The notes under the pieces are model-generated. The model saw only the letters and a list, made by a program, of their open reading frames with translations, was not told the origin of the DNA and did no database searches. A program made the position numbers and the translations under genes. Positions 14,101 to 25,237 of a stretch of DNA of 64,000 nt are shown piece after piece (the first letter of the stretch is position 1; each line of letters begins with the position of its first letter). Source of the DNA: Caenorhabditis elegans (lineage: Eukaryota; Nematoda; Chromadorea; Rhabditida; Rhabditidae); the NCBI RefSeq assembly GCF_000002985.6, contig NC_003280.10, positions 14,752,501-14,816,500 on the forward strand, in the 5' to 3' direction.

Positions 14101-17100
14101 ACATGGGGTGTCCGACAAAAATGTACAAACTTTGAGCTTTAATAACTTGGCTCATAGCTGGCGCTTTTGCATTCACTAAGTGCGAATGACTCAAAAATAG
14201 TTGCCCCATCATGGTCATTATTGAGGGGATTGGTTTTGGGAAGGGTAGAACACTGATTTGCGCGGGTTTCTGGAGACCGCGAAAATTGAATATTTTCTTT
14301 GTACTGAAGAGTTTTTTGTTTTTCAGTCCCAAACGTGCAGTTTTTGTGTCAGTTGGTTCCAGTCTGTGCGCAAGAGAGAACTTTGTATTACCAATTTTTT
14401 GAAACTATTTTGAAAAAAATTGGCCCACTTTCCAAAATGTAGGCCATCATTCAATTTTTGCAAAATCAAAAAGATTGATTAAACGTGAAAAACTTTTCTA
14501 CCACTCTCTCTCTTTCTCTATTTTTGGGGATGAATTCGATAATTTTCATTTTTTATTTTTAATAACGTGAGGAAAACTCAATTTTGAAGACTTTTCGAAA
14601 TTTTTACTTTTTCCCTAATCTAATTGAGGGCCGCACTTTTTGAACATGTTGGCTACTTTTAACCTGACTTCCAGCAGGACAGGCTGGAGGCCTGCAATGC
14701 TATGTGTTGTTTTTCACTCAAACCCAAAAATCAGGGATGAAGACCTCCCACTTACTCTTTGAAATTTTTGGCCTTTTCTATCCCTTCTCCCAGCAGAGCA
14801 GGCTGGAGGCCTTCTCTGAGAGGTATGTTTCTACATATAACTACGTATGTTTTTGGAAAGGTCAGGTAATCCGGATTGAGGGCCGCAGGCCCGAATACAC
14901 AAAAGTATTGGACAGCCATTGAGCCTATTCTGAGCCCAATAAACCCGAGTTGAGGGCCGCATGCCCGAATACACGAAGAAGTGTTGAAGATCCGTTAAGC
15001 CTATTTTTAGCTAAATAATTCAGGTTCAGGGCCACAGGCCCGAATACACATAGAAGCGTTGGACAACTGTTAAGCCTATTTTGAGCCCAATAATTCACAA
15101 TGAGGGCCGCAGGCCCGAATACATGTAGAAACAGTGGGGAACCGTTAAGTGCGATTTGAAAAGTGGAAATTGTTATTTATAAAATTATCATTAAACTAAA
15201 TTTGGCCAGTCTTGACAAACTTCAGCACATTTAATTGACATTTACTCAACACTTGGCTAAATATTAATAAAGCGAATTATTCTTGAGTTACTCTACGCCG
15301 AACCAAACTGCGAAGCCTAGCAAATCTCCGATTTGCTAGTCAATTTTTCATGAAAATCTTGAAACCTGCAATTTATTACAGCAAAAAAAAAAATTTTTTA
15401 TAGAAAAAATAATTCCAAAAAAAAAATGTTTTTTGTCATTCTCCTATTTTTACTAACATTTTCAATGTTCAAAATTTTTTTTTTTAATTTTAAATTAAAA
15501 ACAGGCAAAAAAAATGTTGTTGTAAAATTGTTTAGCTCTTTTTATATTTGCAAAAAAGTATTTGCAAAAAAAGTAGAAAAACGAATTTTCTTGAAATTGA
15601 CTGGCCAAATACCATTTTTTTAGAATTATTATTTTAAAAAGTTGATTTCAAAATTATTTCCGGCAAACCGGCAAACTCGTCCAATTTTCGGATTGCCTAT
15701 TTGCCGGAAATTTTCAATTCCGGCAATTTGCCGATTTGCCGGAAATTTTCGGCAAAGTCCGCAATTTACCGCAATTTTTATTTAATTTTGTCTATTTTAA
15801 TGCAAAAATACCTGGAAAAATAAAATTTTTTAATTTCAAAAATTTTTCCAGGTGTGCTCGACGTGCAGCAAATCTTCGGAAGAGCTGGTCGTCCGCAATT
15901 CGAGAACGAAGGTCACGGAATTATCATCACAACTCGTGACAAAATCGACAAATATCTAACAATGCTCGTTCACCAAAACCCGATTGAAAGTCAATTCTAC
16001 GCTCGGCTTCACGATAATTTGAACGCTGAAGTGGCCCTGGGTACCGTATCCACAGTGGATGAGGGTGTTGAATGGTTGACCTATACCTACATGTACACGA
16101 GAGCCCTGAAAAATCCGATGGCTTATGGAATTGCGTATAATGCAATTGAACGGGATCCGAATTTGAGAGATCATTTTGGAAATGTGATTCGCGAGGCGGC
16201 GATGCAACTGGATCAGAATAAAATGATTCGATTTGATATGGCGTAAGGGTTTTTAGATTTTTTAATGAATTTTTTTTCAGAATTAAAAATTCACCTGACA
16301 CTTTTGAAAAAAAAAATGTTCAAAAGCTGGATCTTTTGGGAAAGAATCAGCGGAATTTCCAGATTTTTTTTCGCAAAAAAATTCAATTTTTTTTTCAAAA
16401 TACTATTTTCTAGATATCTTATAAAATTTTAATTATATCAAAAATCGATAGCTTTCTTAAAAAGTCGATTATTTTTAGAAAATCAATAGTTTCTAAAAAA
16501 AAATCGATATTTTCTCGAAAAGTCGATAATTTCTTTTAAAAAATCGGTAATATCCCGAAAAATCGATTTTCTAACAAAAAATCGAAAACTTTTTCAAAAT
16601 TTGCTAAATTTAACGAAAATTATAGTTTCTAAAAAATTGATATTTTCTCGAAAAATCTACAATTTCTTTAAAAAAATCGGTAATATCCCGAAAAATCATT
16701 AACTTTTTCAAAAATCAATAGTTTCTCAAAAAGTATGTAATATTTTATGCATTTTTTAAAAAATAATAAAACAATTGAAACTACAGTAGTTTCTAAAAAA
16801 AATTCGAATACATGTTTTTTTTTTCAGAAAAATTGAATTTTTAAAATTCGGAAACAAAAATCTAAAATTTCAGAAAAGCATATTCTGATTTATTTTTTAC
16901 TTGGAAAAATTACTAAAAATTCAATTTTAATATAGAATCGGACGAATTTTCAAACTTCTTCTACAAAATTAATTTTTAAATGCCTATCTTCTTATTCACT
17001 TCGATTTTTTCAAAACTATTGCACATCTTTACAAATTAAATTAAAACAATTTCATGAAATGATGAGTTTATGACTACACAATTTTTAAATATTACAAAAA

Positions 17101-20100
17101 AATGCCTGATTTAATAATTTTCAGAACCGAATACCTAAACTCGACGGATCTCGGTCGAATCGCCTCCAATTTCTATGTCAAATACGAAACAATTCAGCTC
17201 CTCAACGAAGCGGAAAAGGGCGTCGGATTACCAGTAACTTTCACAAGTTTCATGCCAGACGACATGGTCATCGGACTCATCTCAATGTCCACCGAGTTCG
17301 CGAATTTGAAGTGTCGTGAGGAGGAGATCGGCGATCTGGAAGAGCTGATGAGCTACGGATGTATGATGAACGTTCGTGGTGGTGGTCTGGCGAGTGTCGC
17401 CGGAAAAGTCAATGTTCTCCTTCAATCACTGATCTCTAGAACATCGACGAGAAACTCGGCGCTCATGTCCGAGCAGCTATACGTTCAGCAGAACGCCGGT
17501 CGGCTCTGCAGAGCTATGTTTGAGATGGTTCTGAAGAACGGGTGGAGCCAGGCGGCCAATGCCTTTTTGGGAATTGCAAAATGTGTCGAGAAGCAGATGT
17601 GGATGAATCAGTGCGCGTTGCGGCAGTTTATTCAGGTAGAAATTTAGAATTTTTCAATTTTTATTTTTTAAGATCAATAAAAGTGTTTCTTTCCAGATCA
17701 TCAACATCCCCATCACATGGATCGAGAAAATCGAGCGTAAAAAAGCGAGAGAATCGGATTTACTCGAGCTCTCCGCCAAAGATCTCGGCTACATGTTCAG
17801 TTGCGACGGTGACCGCCTATACACCTACCTACGCTACCTTCCGAGGATGGATGTGCAAGCAAAGTTCAAGCCGATCACCTACACGATCGTTCAGGTCGAG
17901 GTCACACTCACGCCGACGTTCATCTGGAACGACCAGATCCACGGAAAGTCGGGACAACAATCGTTCTATCTAGTGCTGGAGAATCTCAACGAGAATCTTA
18001 TCATCCATCAGGAGAGAATCGGCATCGGGAAGATGAAGGTGAACCGGCAGGAGACTCAGAATCTAGTTTTCACTATTCCAATCGTCGACTGTCAGCTGAC
18101 GAACAATTTCCAACTTCGCCTCGCCAGCGAATACTTTGTCACCGACGACGTGGTGGTTCCGATGTCTCTTCACAATTGCATTCTACCAAAGTCCTTCAAA
18201 AGCCACACAGATCTTCTGGACCTTGAGCCACTTCCTATCAAAACTCTCAAAAACTCAAAGTTCGAGGCGATCTACAACTTTGACTATTTCAACCCAATTC
18301 AAGCGCAAGTTTTCTTTTGCCTGTACAAAACCGACAAAAGCGCATTGATCGGAGCGCCGACAGGATCTGGAAAGACACTTTGCGCGGAGCTCGCCATGTT
18401 CCGCCTGCTTCAGGACCATCCTGGCATGAAAGTCGTGTACATTGCTCCGTTGAAGTCCTTGGTCCGAGAGCGAGTTGACGATTGGAAGAAGAAGTTCGAA
18501 GATGGAATGGGATATCGAGTGGTCGAGGTGTCTGGGGATGTGACTCCAGATCCCGAGGAGCTTGCGGCTTCCTCAATTCTTATTACGACACCAGAAAAGT
18601 GGGATGGAATCTCCAGAAGTTGGGCTACGAGGGAATACGTCCGACGAGTCGGCCTTATCGTGCTCGACGAGGTTCACCTACTCGGCGTAGATCGTGGAGC
18701 TGTGCTCGAGGCCATCGTCAGCAGACTGAAAATGATCACCAGAAGAAGCCACGTGACAGAGGAGCCTGTCAGGTTGCTGGGTCTTTCCACAGCGCTCGCC
18801 AACGCAGGAGACGTCGCAGAGTGGCTTGGCATCCCCGACGAGGCGTGCTACAACTTCCGACCTTCAGTTCGACCAGTGCCGATTTCAGTTCATATTCAAG
18901 GATTCCCAGGCCAACATTACTGCCCACGAATGGGACTGATGAACAAGCCGGCTTACAAGGCAATTCTGACCTATTCCCCAAGGAAGCCTGTGTTGATCTT
19001 CGTCTCGTCTAGACGACAAACCCGCCTGACAGCGCTCGCCTTTGTCAATTTGCTCATTGCCGACCACAATCCGAAGCAATGGCTCAACATGGACATGCTC
19101 GAGTTGGAAGATCTCATGGCCGCAATCAAGGATGAAAATCTCAAGTTGACACTACCATTCGGAATCGGAATGCATCACGCTGGACTCAGCGCTCACGAGC
19201 GAGCCATTGTGGAGCAATTGTTTATCGAAAAGAAGATTCAAGTGCTCATCGCGACTGCCACATTGGCGTGGGGAATCAATTGCCCCGCTCATTTAGTTAT
19301 TGTCAAGGGAACCGAATATTTCGACGGAAAGAAGGGAAAATACGTGGATTTTCCCGTTACAGGTAGACACTTTAAAAAATCTTCATACACAAAAGGCCCG
19401 TCCCTTTTTTTTTTGGCGGGATCGGGCGCACACATACACACAAATTTTTACAAAAAACTAGTTCACTTCTTCTCTTTTTGTCCTTCTCCTCCACAGTTCC
19501 ATCCTGAGTCGGACGCTCGTCGTCCTTGCCTGGACTGGGAGACTTCACCTTATGCTTGTCTTTGCTTGAACGCTTCGACTTTTTCGATTTCTTCGACTTC
19601 TTCGATTTCTTCGACTTTGCCGATTTCATCTCCGACTTCTTCTCCTCTGGCGCCGACTTGGGCTGCTGAGCCTTGGTCGCCGATTGCTTCACCTTCAGCG
19701 ACTTTTTCGACTTCTTCGACTTGTCCTTCTCGCCTGGCAGTGGGCAATCCATGCTCTGTGTCGCGTTCTTCTTTTTCCCGCCTGCATTTGGTTTTCCGCC
19801 TGCCGGCTTGACACCCGGATCGTCGAAGCAAACCGTCGCATCCGTGGTCCTGGTCTTGGTGTGATCATCGTCGATCATCTCGATTCGCAGCGTGTTCTCG
19901 TGTGGATCGTCGACTGAAATGTGTTGTATAATAAAGTCTGGAAGTTCCTGAATTGCTTACCCGTCTTCTTATGATCCCCATCTTCCGTGACCTTCTTCTT
20001 CTCATCGACCGTGTGCATCTTGCTCTTCTTCACCTTCTTCTCCTCTCCACCATCGGCCGTCTTAGTGTCTGCCCCATCGGGAATAGTGGTAGTGGTGGTT

Positions 20101-23100
20101 GTCGGCTTCGACTCGGTCGGATTTACGTCGTTACCGACCGCGGTTTGCTTGACTTTCGCGACCGTCGGATCCTTGGAACCTCGTGCCACCGCATCTTTAC
20201 TTCCACGAGTAGTGCTCTTGCTGCCCTTGCTAGTTGATTTTGGGTTCTTCTTTTTACTGCACATAGTAGCGCTCAACGCGAATGCAGCAACAGAGAATAT
20301 GAGTATTCCTGAAACGAGATGGTTTTTGTTAAAGCGTGCCTGTAGGCATCTAAGCTGAGCCTAGCCTGAGCCAACCCCAACTCACCATTTCCATTGACTA
20401 AAAGTCGGACGAGAGATTGGATAACGTCTTGCATAGCGAAACTGTATTGTAAAGCATGCATCGCGTAAAATTCGAAGAAAATTATAAAATAATCCGAACA
20501 GGGTATGAATCGTTTTATCGCTTTATCGCATCATCTCTACGTGATAGAGAGGGGAGACTCACGTTTTTTTGCCGATTTTTAAAATTAAATTTCAATTTTT
20601 TTCTAATTTCTGTCGAACTATGTCAGTAGAGCTGTTATTCGCTAGACACACCCATTTGAATAGCGTTTTCCGGTGCATTTCAACCTAGTAAAATCTGAAA
20701 TAACCTCGTGTGGACACACGTTTTTGTGTCCATTTTGTAGGCGTTGACTGGTATGGCCCCGCCCATTTAATGGCTGATGCTTTTTTCTCTCCATAAAAAA
20801 AATTCCGGGCACTCGGCAAGTTGCCGGAATTAATATTTCCGGAAAATGGACAAACCGGCCCATTTTTGACCCCAACCAATATCAGGCCGCCGACATCTCA
20901 CGGGTTCCGCGCGCCGCTATGTTTAACTCGCAGCGGGCGGAGACAGCTCGCCACGCCCACAGCGAGTTAAACGCAGCGGCGCGCGGAACCCGTGAGATGT
21001 CGGCGGCCTGATATTGGTTGGGGTCAAAATTTTTGCAATTTTTTTTTAAAGAAAACGGGAAAAAACTTAAAAAAAACAATTTTAAGTGTCTCCCTCTTAT
21101 AAAAAATTCCTTTAAAAAACATTTCCGGCAAATTTGATATCCGGCAAATCGGCAATTTATCGAAAATCAAAATTTCCGGCAAACCGGCAATTTTTGCCGA
21201 ACGGCAATCGCCGCCCACCCCTGATTATATATTTTTTTAATTTCAAAAAATCCAAATTTCCAGACGTTCTCCAAATGATGGGCCGCGCCGGACGCCCACA
21301 ATTCGACGATTCGGCCGTTGCCGTGATCTACGTACAGGACGCGAAAAAGACGTTCTATAAGAAGTTCCTCTACGAACCGTTCCCCGTCGAGTCCTCGCTC
21401 CTTCCAGTGCTGCCGAATCACGTGAACGCCGAGATTTCCGCCGGAACAATCGATTCGAAGCAGGCGATCGTCGAGTATTTGTCGAAAACCTATCTCTACA
21501 GGCGATTGTTTGCGAATCCCAATTATTACGGTCTGGAGGAGGATTCCGAGGAGGCGATGCTCAAGTTTATCACGAAAATCGTTGATGACTCTGTCGCAGA
21601 GCTCCTAGCTTCCGAGTGTATCCACGTGGATTCCGAACAGGACGTGATCAAGCCGACGCCGTGTGGAAGGATAGCTTCGGTGTACTATCTTCAGCACGAG
21701 ACCGTCCGTTTTCTAGTAAAATCTCTACATTCTGGATGCTCGGTGGAGAATATGCTGAAGATCCTGACCGATGTTCCCGAGTACGCGGAGATTCCTGTCC
21801 GCCACAACGAGGATCTCATCAATACGGAACTTCAGAAGAAGCTTCGCATCCGATTCTCGACGTCTGTGATGGGCACGTCTGCGTGCAAAGCCCACCTGCT
21901 CTTCCAGGCTCATTTCATGCGGACTGTGCTCCCGACGGATTACCGGACTGATTTGAAGAGTGTGCTGGATCAGTGCATTCGGATTTTGCAGGCGATGCGT
22001 GAAATGGCTAGGCTCAAGAATTGGCTCAGCGCAACGATGAACATTATTCTGTTGCAGCAGATGTGCCATTCGGCAAGGTAAAAAATTTAAATTTTAAAAT
22101 TTTGAAAAGTCGCAAATTTTAGTTGAAAAAATTAAAAAATTGACACGAAACATAATTTTCTTGTAAAAAGAAAAAAAATATCAAAAGTTTTCAAATTTTC
22201 AATTTCAAAATAAAAAAGGGAAAAAAATAACCAGGGTGGCGATGAAAATTTTTCCGGCAAATCGGCAAATTGCCGGAATTGAAATTTCCGGCAAATCGAT
22301 AAATTTTGGGCGAATTCTAAATTTGCTTTTTTTTTGGAATTTTCGGAATAAAAAAAAAATGTACGCATCCTATCAATGCTGGCGGCAAAAAAGCAAACGG
22401 CAAATCAGCAAACCGGCAAATTGCCAGAATTAGAAATTTCCCGCAAATCGCGAACTGCCGGAATTTAAATATCCGGAAAATCGCGAACTGCCGGAATTGA
22501 AAATTTCTTTGCCGGAAAAACGAAAATTTCCGAAAAAATTTTCGGCAAATTGTGGTTTTGCACTTATTTTTTGGAAATTTCAGAATTTCAATTTTTATCG
22601 GCAAAGTTTTACGTTTCCGGCAAACGGCAAATCGGCGAACTGCCGGAATTTAAAATTTCCGGTAAATCGGAAAACCGGCAATATGTCGACAAAAAATAAT
22701 TTCGGAACATCAATTGCCGCCCACCCCTGGTTTTGAGCTTAAAATAAACCAAAAAAATAGAACGTCGATTTTACAATTTTTACCGAAAATTCCAGGTGGC
22801 ACGACGATCATCCATTGCTCTGCCTACCTCATCTCTCCCACGAGGATGCTCGTTCAATCGGCGATGGAATGACAATTCCACAGCTTCAAAACCATCTGGA
22901 AATCGAGAAATCCACGTCATTAGACGACGCGAAACTTGCTCGACGAGCCCAGAAACTCTTCAGAGAGTGCACCAAGTTAGATGAAGCTCAAAGCCGGGAA
23001 GTGCTGAAAGCTCTGTGCAATTGGCCAATTATCAACATGAAAATCATGCAATTAGTGGATTCCCGCGGTAATTGTGTAGATATTGATGAGACGAAGAAAC

Positions 23101-25237
23101 CGGTGAAAGTGACGGCTGGCGAGGTGTACAAATTGAGAATTGTCATGGAACGAGTCGGACCGGGAAAGGTTGGAAGAAATGAAAATTTTCAATTTTCGAA
23201 ATTTTTTTATCAAAATTAGAGAAAATCCACGAAATTACTATGAAAATTCAAAAAAATTGCATTTTTCACTCAACATTTTTTGAAGGCTGAAAAAATCCAA
23301 AAAAAGGCAAAAAAAAAGACAAAAAAGACAAAAAAAAAAGCACAGAAAGGCCCAAAAAATTGGGAAATTGAGAAAATTCTGTTTTTTTTTAATGGAAAAA
23401 TTTGAATTTCCGGAATTTTTAAAAATAGGCCAAAAAAGGCCGATAATGCAACAAAAAAATGGCCAAAAAAGCCATTTAAAAAATGCAAAACAAAATGCAA
23501 AAAGGCCAGAAACCCATTTTAAAAAAATGCAAAAGAGGCAAAAAAGGCCAAACACAGGTTTTAAAAGGCAAAAAAACTCCAAAAAAGGCCAAACAAAGGC
23601 AAGGAAAAACCAAAAAGGCCAAAAACAGGCAATTTTGTAATCAACATTTTTTGAATAAGTTACTAGTTTCCCGGGTACCATTTAAAAAACTCGAAAATAA
23701 AAATTCCCGGAAAATCGGCACATTGCCGAAATTCAAAAATTCCGGGAAATCGGCAAACCGGCAAATTACCGAAATCGAAAAATTCCGGTAGATCGAAAAC
23801 CCGACAATTTGCCAATTTGCCGAAAAAAATATTAGTCGAACGGCCGCCCACCCCAATTGTGTTTTTTCTAATTCTAAAAAGCACTGAAAACTTAAATAAA
23901 AAACAATTTTTCCGGAAAAACCTCCATAAAAACGGACTAAATTAGTTGTTTCTCCCACAGAATTTTCCAATAAAAATATTTTTTTCACAATTTTTCAAAA
24001 TTTGCATCAATTTTCCCCCATTTTCCAGAACAACTCATCAATGCATCTTCCACAATGGCCAAAACCAAAACAGGCTGGATGGATAATTGTTGTGGGAAAC
24101 GTGTCGGCCGACATGATTCTTAACACGACTACCGTAACCGGCTCACATTCGACTCGGTCGACCGCCAAATTGGATATTCGTGCGCCGGCGACGAAGTAAT
24201 TATTGGAATTAGGAAAAAATATATAATTTTTTGACTAAAATTCCATATTCTTGAAAATCCTAAAAATTTACGACTTTTTGTTGAAAAAACTAGATTTTTG
24301 AACATTTTCGGTCTGTTCAAAGCAAAAGTCGGAACATCAAAAAAACTATTTTTTTAAAAAGATTTTTGTTTTGTTTTTCTGAAAAAATCCAAATCTCTTA
24401 TTAAATAATTTAAAGAAAATAGATTTTTTTTAAATTTATCAGAAAAAAAATCCAATTGCTGATCATTTCTCCATTATGACATTTTTCGATTTTCTTTGAA
24501 AAAAGAAACACCGAAAAACCAAGAAAATCGGTTTTCAAGAAAAAAATCCAAATAGATTTTATTTCTTGATTTTTGAAAAAAAAAAAACTAGATTTTTTTC
24601 GCTTTTGTTCTTAAAAAAAATCAGAAAATCAGCAAAAAATTGAAAAAAAAACTAGATTTTCCCTATTTTCTCTGAAAAAAAACCGAAAAATCGATTTTTT
24701 CGGTGTTTTTCATGAAAACTGAAAAAAAAGTATTTTTTTAAAATTATTTTTAACAAAACATAATCCAAATCGCTGATTATTTCTCTATTTTTGAAAAAAA
24801 AATAAATCGAATAAAAACTTCAGATTTCCAATTTCAATTGTTCGATTTTCTCTGAAAACCTGAAAAATCGAGACAATTTTTTGGTGTTCTTCATTAAAAA
24901 AATTGAAAAATCAATTGAAAATCGAAGTTTTTAAAAAAATTTTTTAGTCAAAAATTTAAAGAAATTTTTCTTTTCATATTCTAAAATAAAATTCAAATAT
25001 TTATTCGAAGATTTTTATTTTTCTCTAAAAAAACCGAAAAATCGAATTTTTTACAAAAAAATGTTCGGAAAAAAGTAAAAAAATAATACATTTATCAAGA
25101 AAAAAAGCGAAAATTTAACGTAAACTCCTAAAAATCTAATAATTTCCAGAGGAAACCACGAGCTCGCCGTCCTAATTCTCAGCGATTGCTATTTGGGAAT
25201 CGATCAGGAGTACACTTTGCGATTGGATGTCTGCTGA
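2169..25237 (+). CDS. ASCC3-type double-cassette Ski2-like helicase
   Basis: Twelve phase-consistent exons: 2169-2205, 2265-2485, 2533-2730, 5418-6520, 7882-8366, 15852-16242, 17125-17635, 17697-19362, 21264-22077, 22796-23168, 24029-24195 and 25150-25237, giving about 2017 aa (human ASCC3 is about 2200). Cassette 1 has Walker A APTGAGKT near residue 334, DEVH near 447 and LSATLP. Cassette 2 has APTGSGKT near 1202, DEVH near 1306 and the variant LSTALAN. Each cassette is followed by a winged-helix segment (QIFGRAGRPQF, QMMGRAGRPQFD) and a Sec63-like domain. Similarity to human ASCC3 is evident end to end, including the FRPSVRPVP and QGFPGQHYCPRM stretches, so ASCC3 fits better than BRR2. ASCC3 unwinds DNA for ALKBH3-linked alkylation repair and acts in splitting collided ribosomes. 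A probable poly(A) signal lies near 25372. Two introns contain antisense genes and one a repeat array. I recall Y54E2A.4 as the worm locus name, unchecked. Confidence 0.93.
3479..5247 (-). CDS. Secreted or membrane-anchored cysteine-containing protein nested in a helicase intron
   Basis: Three exons on the minus strand: 5247-5141, 4642-4324 and 3766-3479, with GT/AG borders and consistent phase, giving 237 aa. The N-terminus (MKLVLAVIFVFLTFSAADV) is a clear signal peptide. The mature part carries spaced cysteines (CGNNKFC, ELC, SCVW, GQCRA, GCDT, VICNDRC), probably disulphide-bonded. The C-terminus has a hydrophobic stretch (SASLVIILALAISFF) after a polar region, so it is either a short membrane anchor or a GPI-attachment signal. 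The whole gene lies antisense inside the third intron of the ASCC3-type gene. Its own second intron contains a large foldback repeat (about 3835-4275) and its first intron contains GGCC-rich repeat sequence. I do not recognise the family; it looks nematode-specific, and no catalytic motif is visible. Confidence 0.75.
3835..4275. repeat. Large foldback repeat (about 200-bp arms)
   Basis: TTAGACTTGGAATTGTCTAAAA on the left mirrors TTTTTTAGACAATTTCAAGTC on the right. CTTCTCAAAAAA with AAGTTATGACGGCTCA, and GGAAACTAACTTTTTTGAAAT, are likewise mirrored. It fills intron 2 of the nested secreted-protein gene. Confidence 0.75.
6550..7800 (+). repeat. Intron with dispersed GGTTACTGTAG repeats
   Basis: Intron 4 of the ASCC3-type gene contains many copies of (GG)GTTACTGTAG and GTACTGTAGG in direct orientation, clustered at 6550-6960, 7300-7460 and 7755-7790. 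A block of GAAATTCTAAGTTTTGAG is also repeated. Confidence 0.7.
9829..10022 (+). repeat. Tandem repeat, about 85-90 bp unit, with palindromic cores
   Basis: Three copies of AGAGCGCCGCAGGCGCTCTG separated by AATCTAAATTATAG and GCAGGCCGAAGGCCTGC segments. Each unit contains two perfect short palindromes. Confidence 0.85.
10119..10195 (-). other. tRNA-like sequence (A and B boxes), probably a pseudo-tRNA or SINE remnant
   Basis: On the minus strand TGGACAAGTGGT (10189-10178) resembles an A box, and GGGTTCGACCCCA (10138-10126 region) is an excellent B box, spaced as in a tRNA with a variable arm. The outer ends do not pair into an acceptor stem, so this is not a functional tRNA. It is embedded in the Helitron-like array. 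Confidence 0.45.
10503..11065 (+). repeat. Direct repeat, partner of 12509-13085
   Basis: About 560 bp nearly identical to 12509-13085, including the CT-dinucleotide run near 11000 (longer in the second copy). It forms the 5' part of two Helitron-like units. Confidence 0.9.
11965..12310 (+). repeat. Tandem repeat, about 70 bp unit, GAGGGCC(G/A)CAGGCCC core
   Basis: Five diverged units of the form GAGGGCCGCAGGCCCGAATAC, then GAAG.GTTGGA and TTAAGCCTATTCTGAGCCCAATAA. A matching array lies at 14876-15150 in the second copy of the unit. Confidence 0.8.
12509..13085 (+). repeat. Direct repeat, partner of 10503-11065
   Basis: Begins TCTGCCTTCCCTTCTAC as does its partner. The CT run is expanded by several units, and few other differences are seen. 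Confidence 0.9.
13255..13640 (+). repeat. Tandem repeat, about 120 bp unit, three copies plus a decayed fourth
   Basis: Units start GCAGAGCAGGCCGTAGGCC and contain GAGGGCCGCAGGCCCTC. The first three copies are almost identical; the last is degraded. It is present only in unit 3 of the Helitron-like array, which explains much of that unit's greater length. Confidence 0.85.
14876..15150 (+). repeat. Tandem repeat, about 70 bp unit, second array
   Basis: Four units with the GAGGGCCGCAGGCCCGAATAC core, homologous to 11965-12310. Confidence 0.8.
19372..20461 (-). CDS. Lysine-rich signal-anchor protein nested in a helicase intron
   Basis: Three exons on the minus strand: 20461-20386, 20308-19961 and 19913-19372, phase-consistent, predicting about 321 aa. 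One hydrophobic segment spans the first splice junction (ILIFSVAAFALSATMC, about residues 27-42) and could act as a signal anchor. A start at the second ATG (residue 10) is also possible. The rest is highly polar: K/S/T-rich, with six threonines in a row, a K-S-K-K repeat stretch around residues 250-270 and only one central cysteine-containing patch (TVCFDD). The last ~25 codons read into GT-repeat-like and poly-A sequence (CVCV, PPKKKG), so the stop may be wrong and a different 3' exon could exist. The gene lies antisense within intron 8 of the helicase gene. Function unknown. The composition suggests a disordered region, either cytoplasmic or luminal. Confidence 0.65.
20866..21027. repeat. 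Near-perfect GC-rich foldback repeat
   Basis: Arms of roughly 66 bp (GACCCCAACCAATATCAGG ... on the left and its mirror ending GGTTGGGGTC on the right) with a loop of about 28 bp. Only a few mismatches are seen near the loop. It lies in intron 8 of the ASCC3-type gene, upstream of the nested lysine-rich gene. Confidence 0.9.
22240..22730. repeat. CGGCAAATTGCCGG-type dispersed repeats (largest block)
   Basis: Runs of (C)CGGCAAATCGGCAAATTGCCGGAATT in intron 9 of the ASCC3-type gene, ending GCCGCCCACCCCTGG. Other blocks: 15660-15780, 20815-20850, 21123-21225, 23695-23860, 28085-28150, 30275-30460, 34125-34190, 53685-53870, 54005-54130, 54650-54750, 54920-55015, 55780-55915 and 56105-56275. Almost all are in introns. 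Confidence 0.8.

Larger units (their letters stand above)
9809..15339 (+). mobile_element. Head-to-tail array of non-autonomous Helitron-like elements
   Basis: At least four units abut each other: 10503-11324, 11325-12508, 12509-14030 and 14031-15339, with a probable earlier one from about 9809. Each begins TCTGCC(T/C)TTCC or TCTGCCTCTTCC and ends with a short perfect hairpin plus CTAG; the final CTAG is followed by T. Hairpins include CTAGCGCACTGCGTGCGCTAG and CTAGCAAATCTCCGATTTGCTAG. A 5' TC, a 3' hairpin with CTRR, no inverted repeats and a following T are Helitron hallmarks. Units 1 and 3, and 2 and 4, are near-identical over long stretches. No Rep/helicase coding is seen. The whole lies in intron 5 of the ASCC3-type gene. 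Confidence 0.68.

Noticed and set aside
23238-23791. Long frames on both strands, K/Q-rich or F/L-rich
   Set aside because: Low-complexity GGCCAAAAAA-type intron sequence of the helicase gene; no coding signal.
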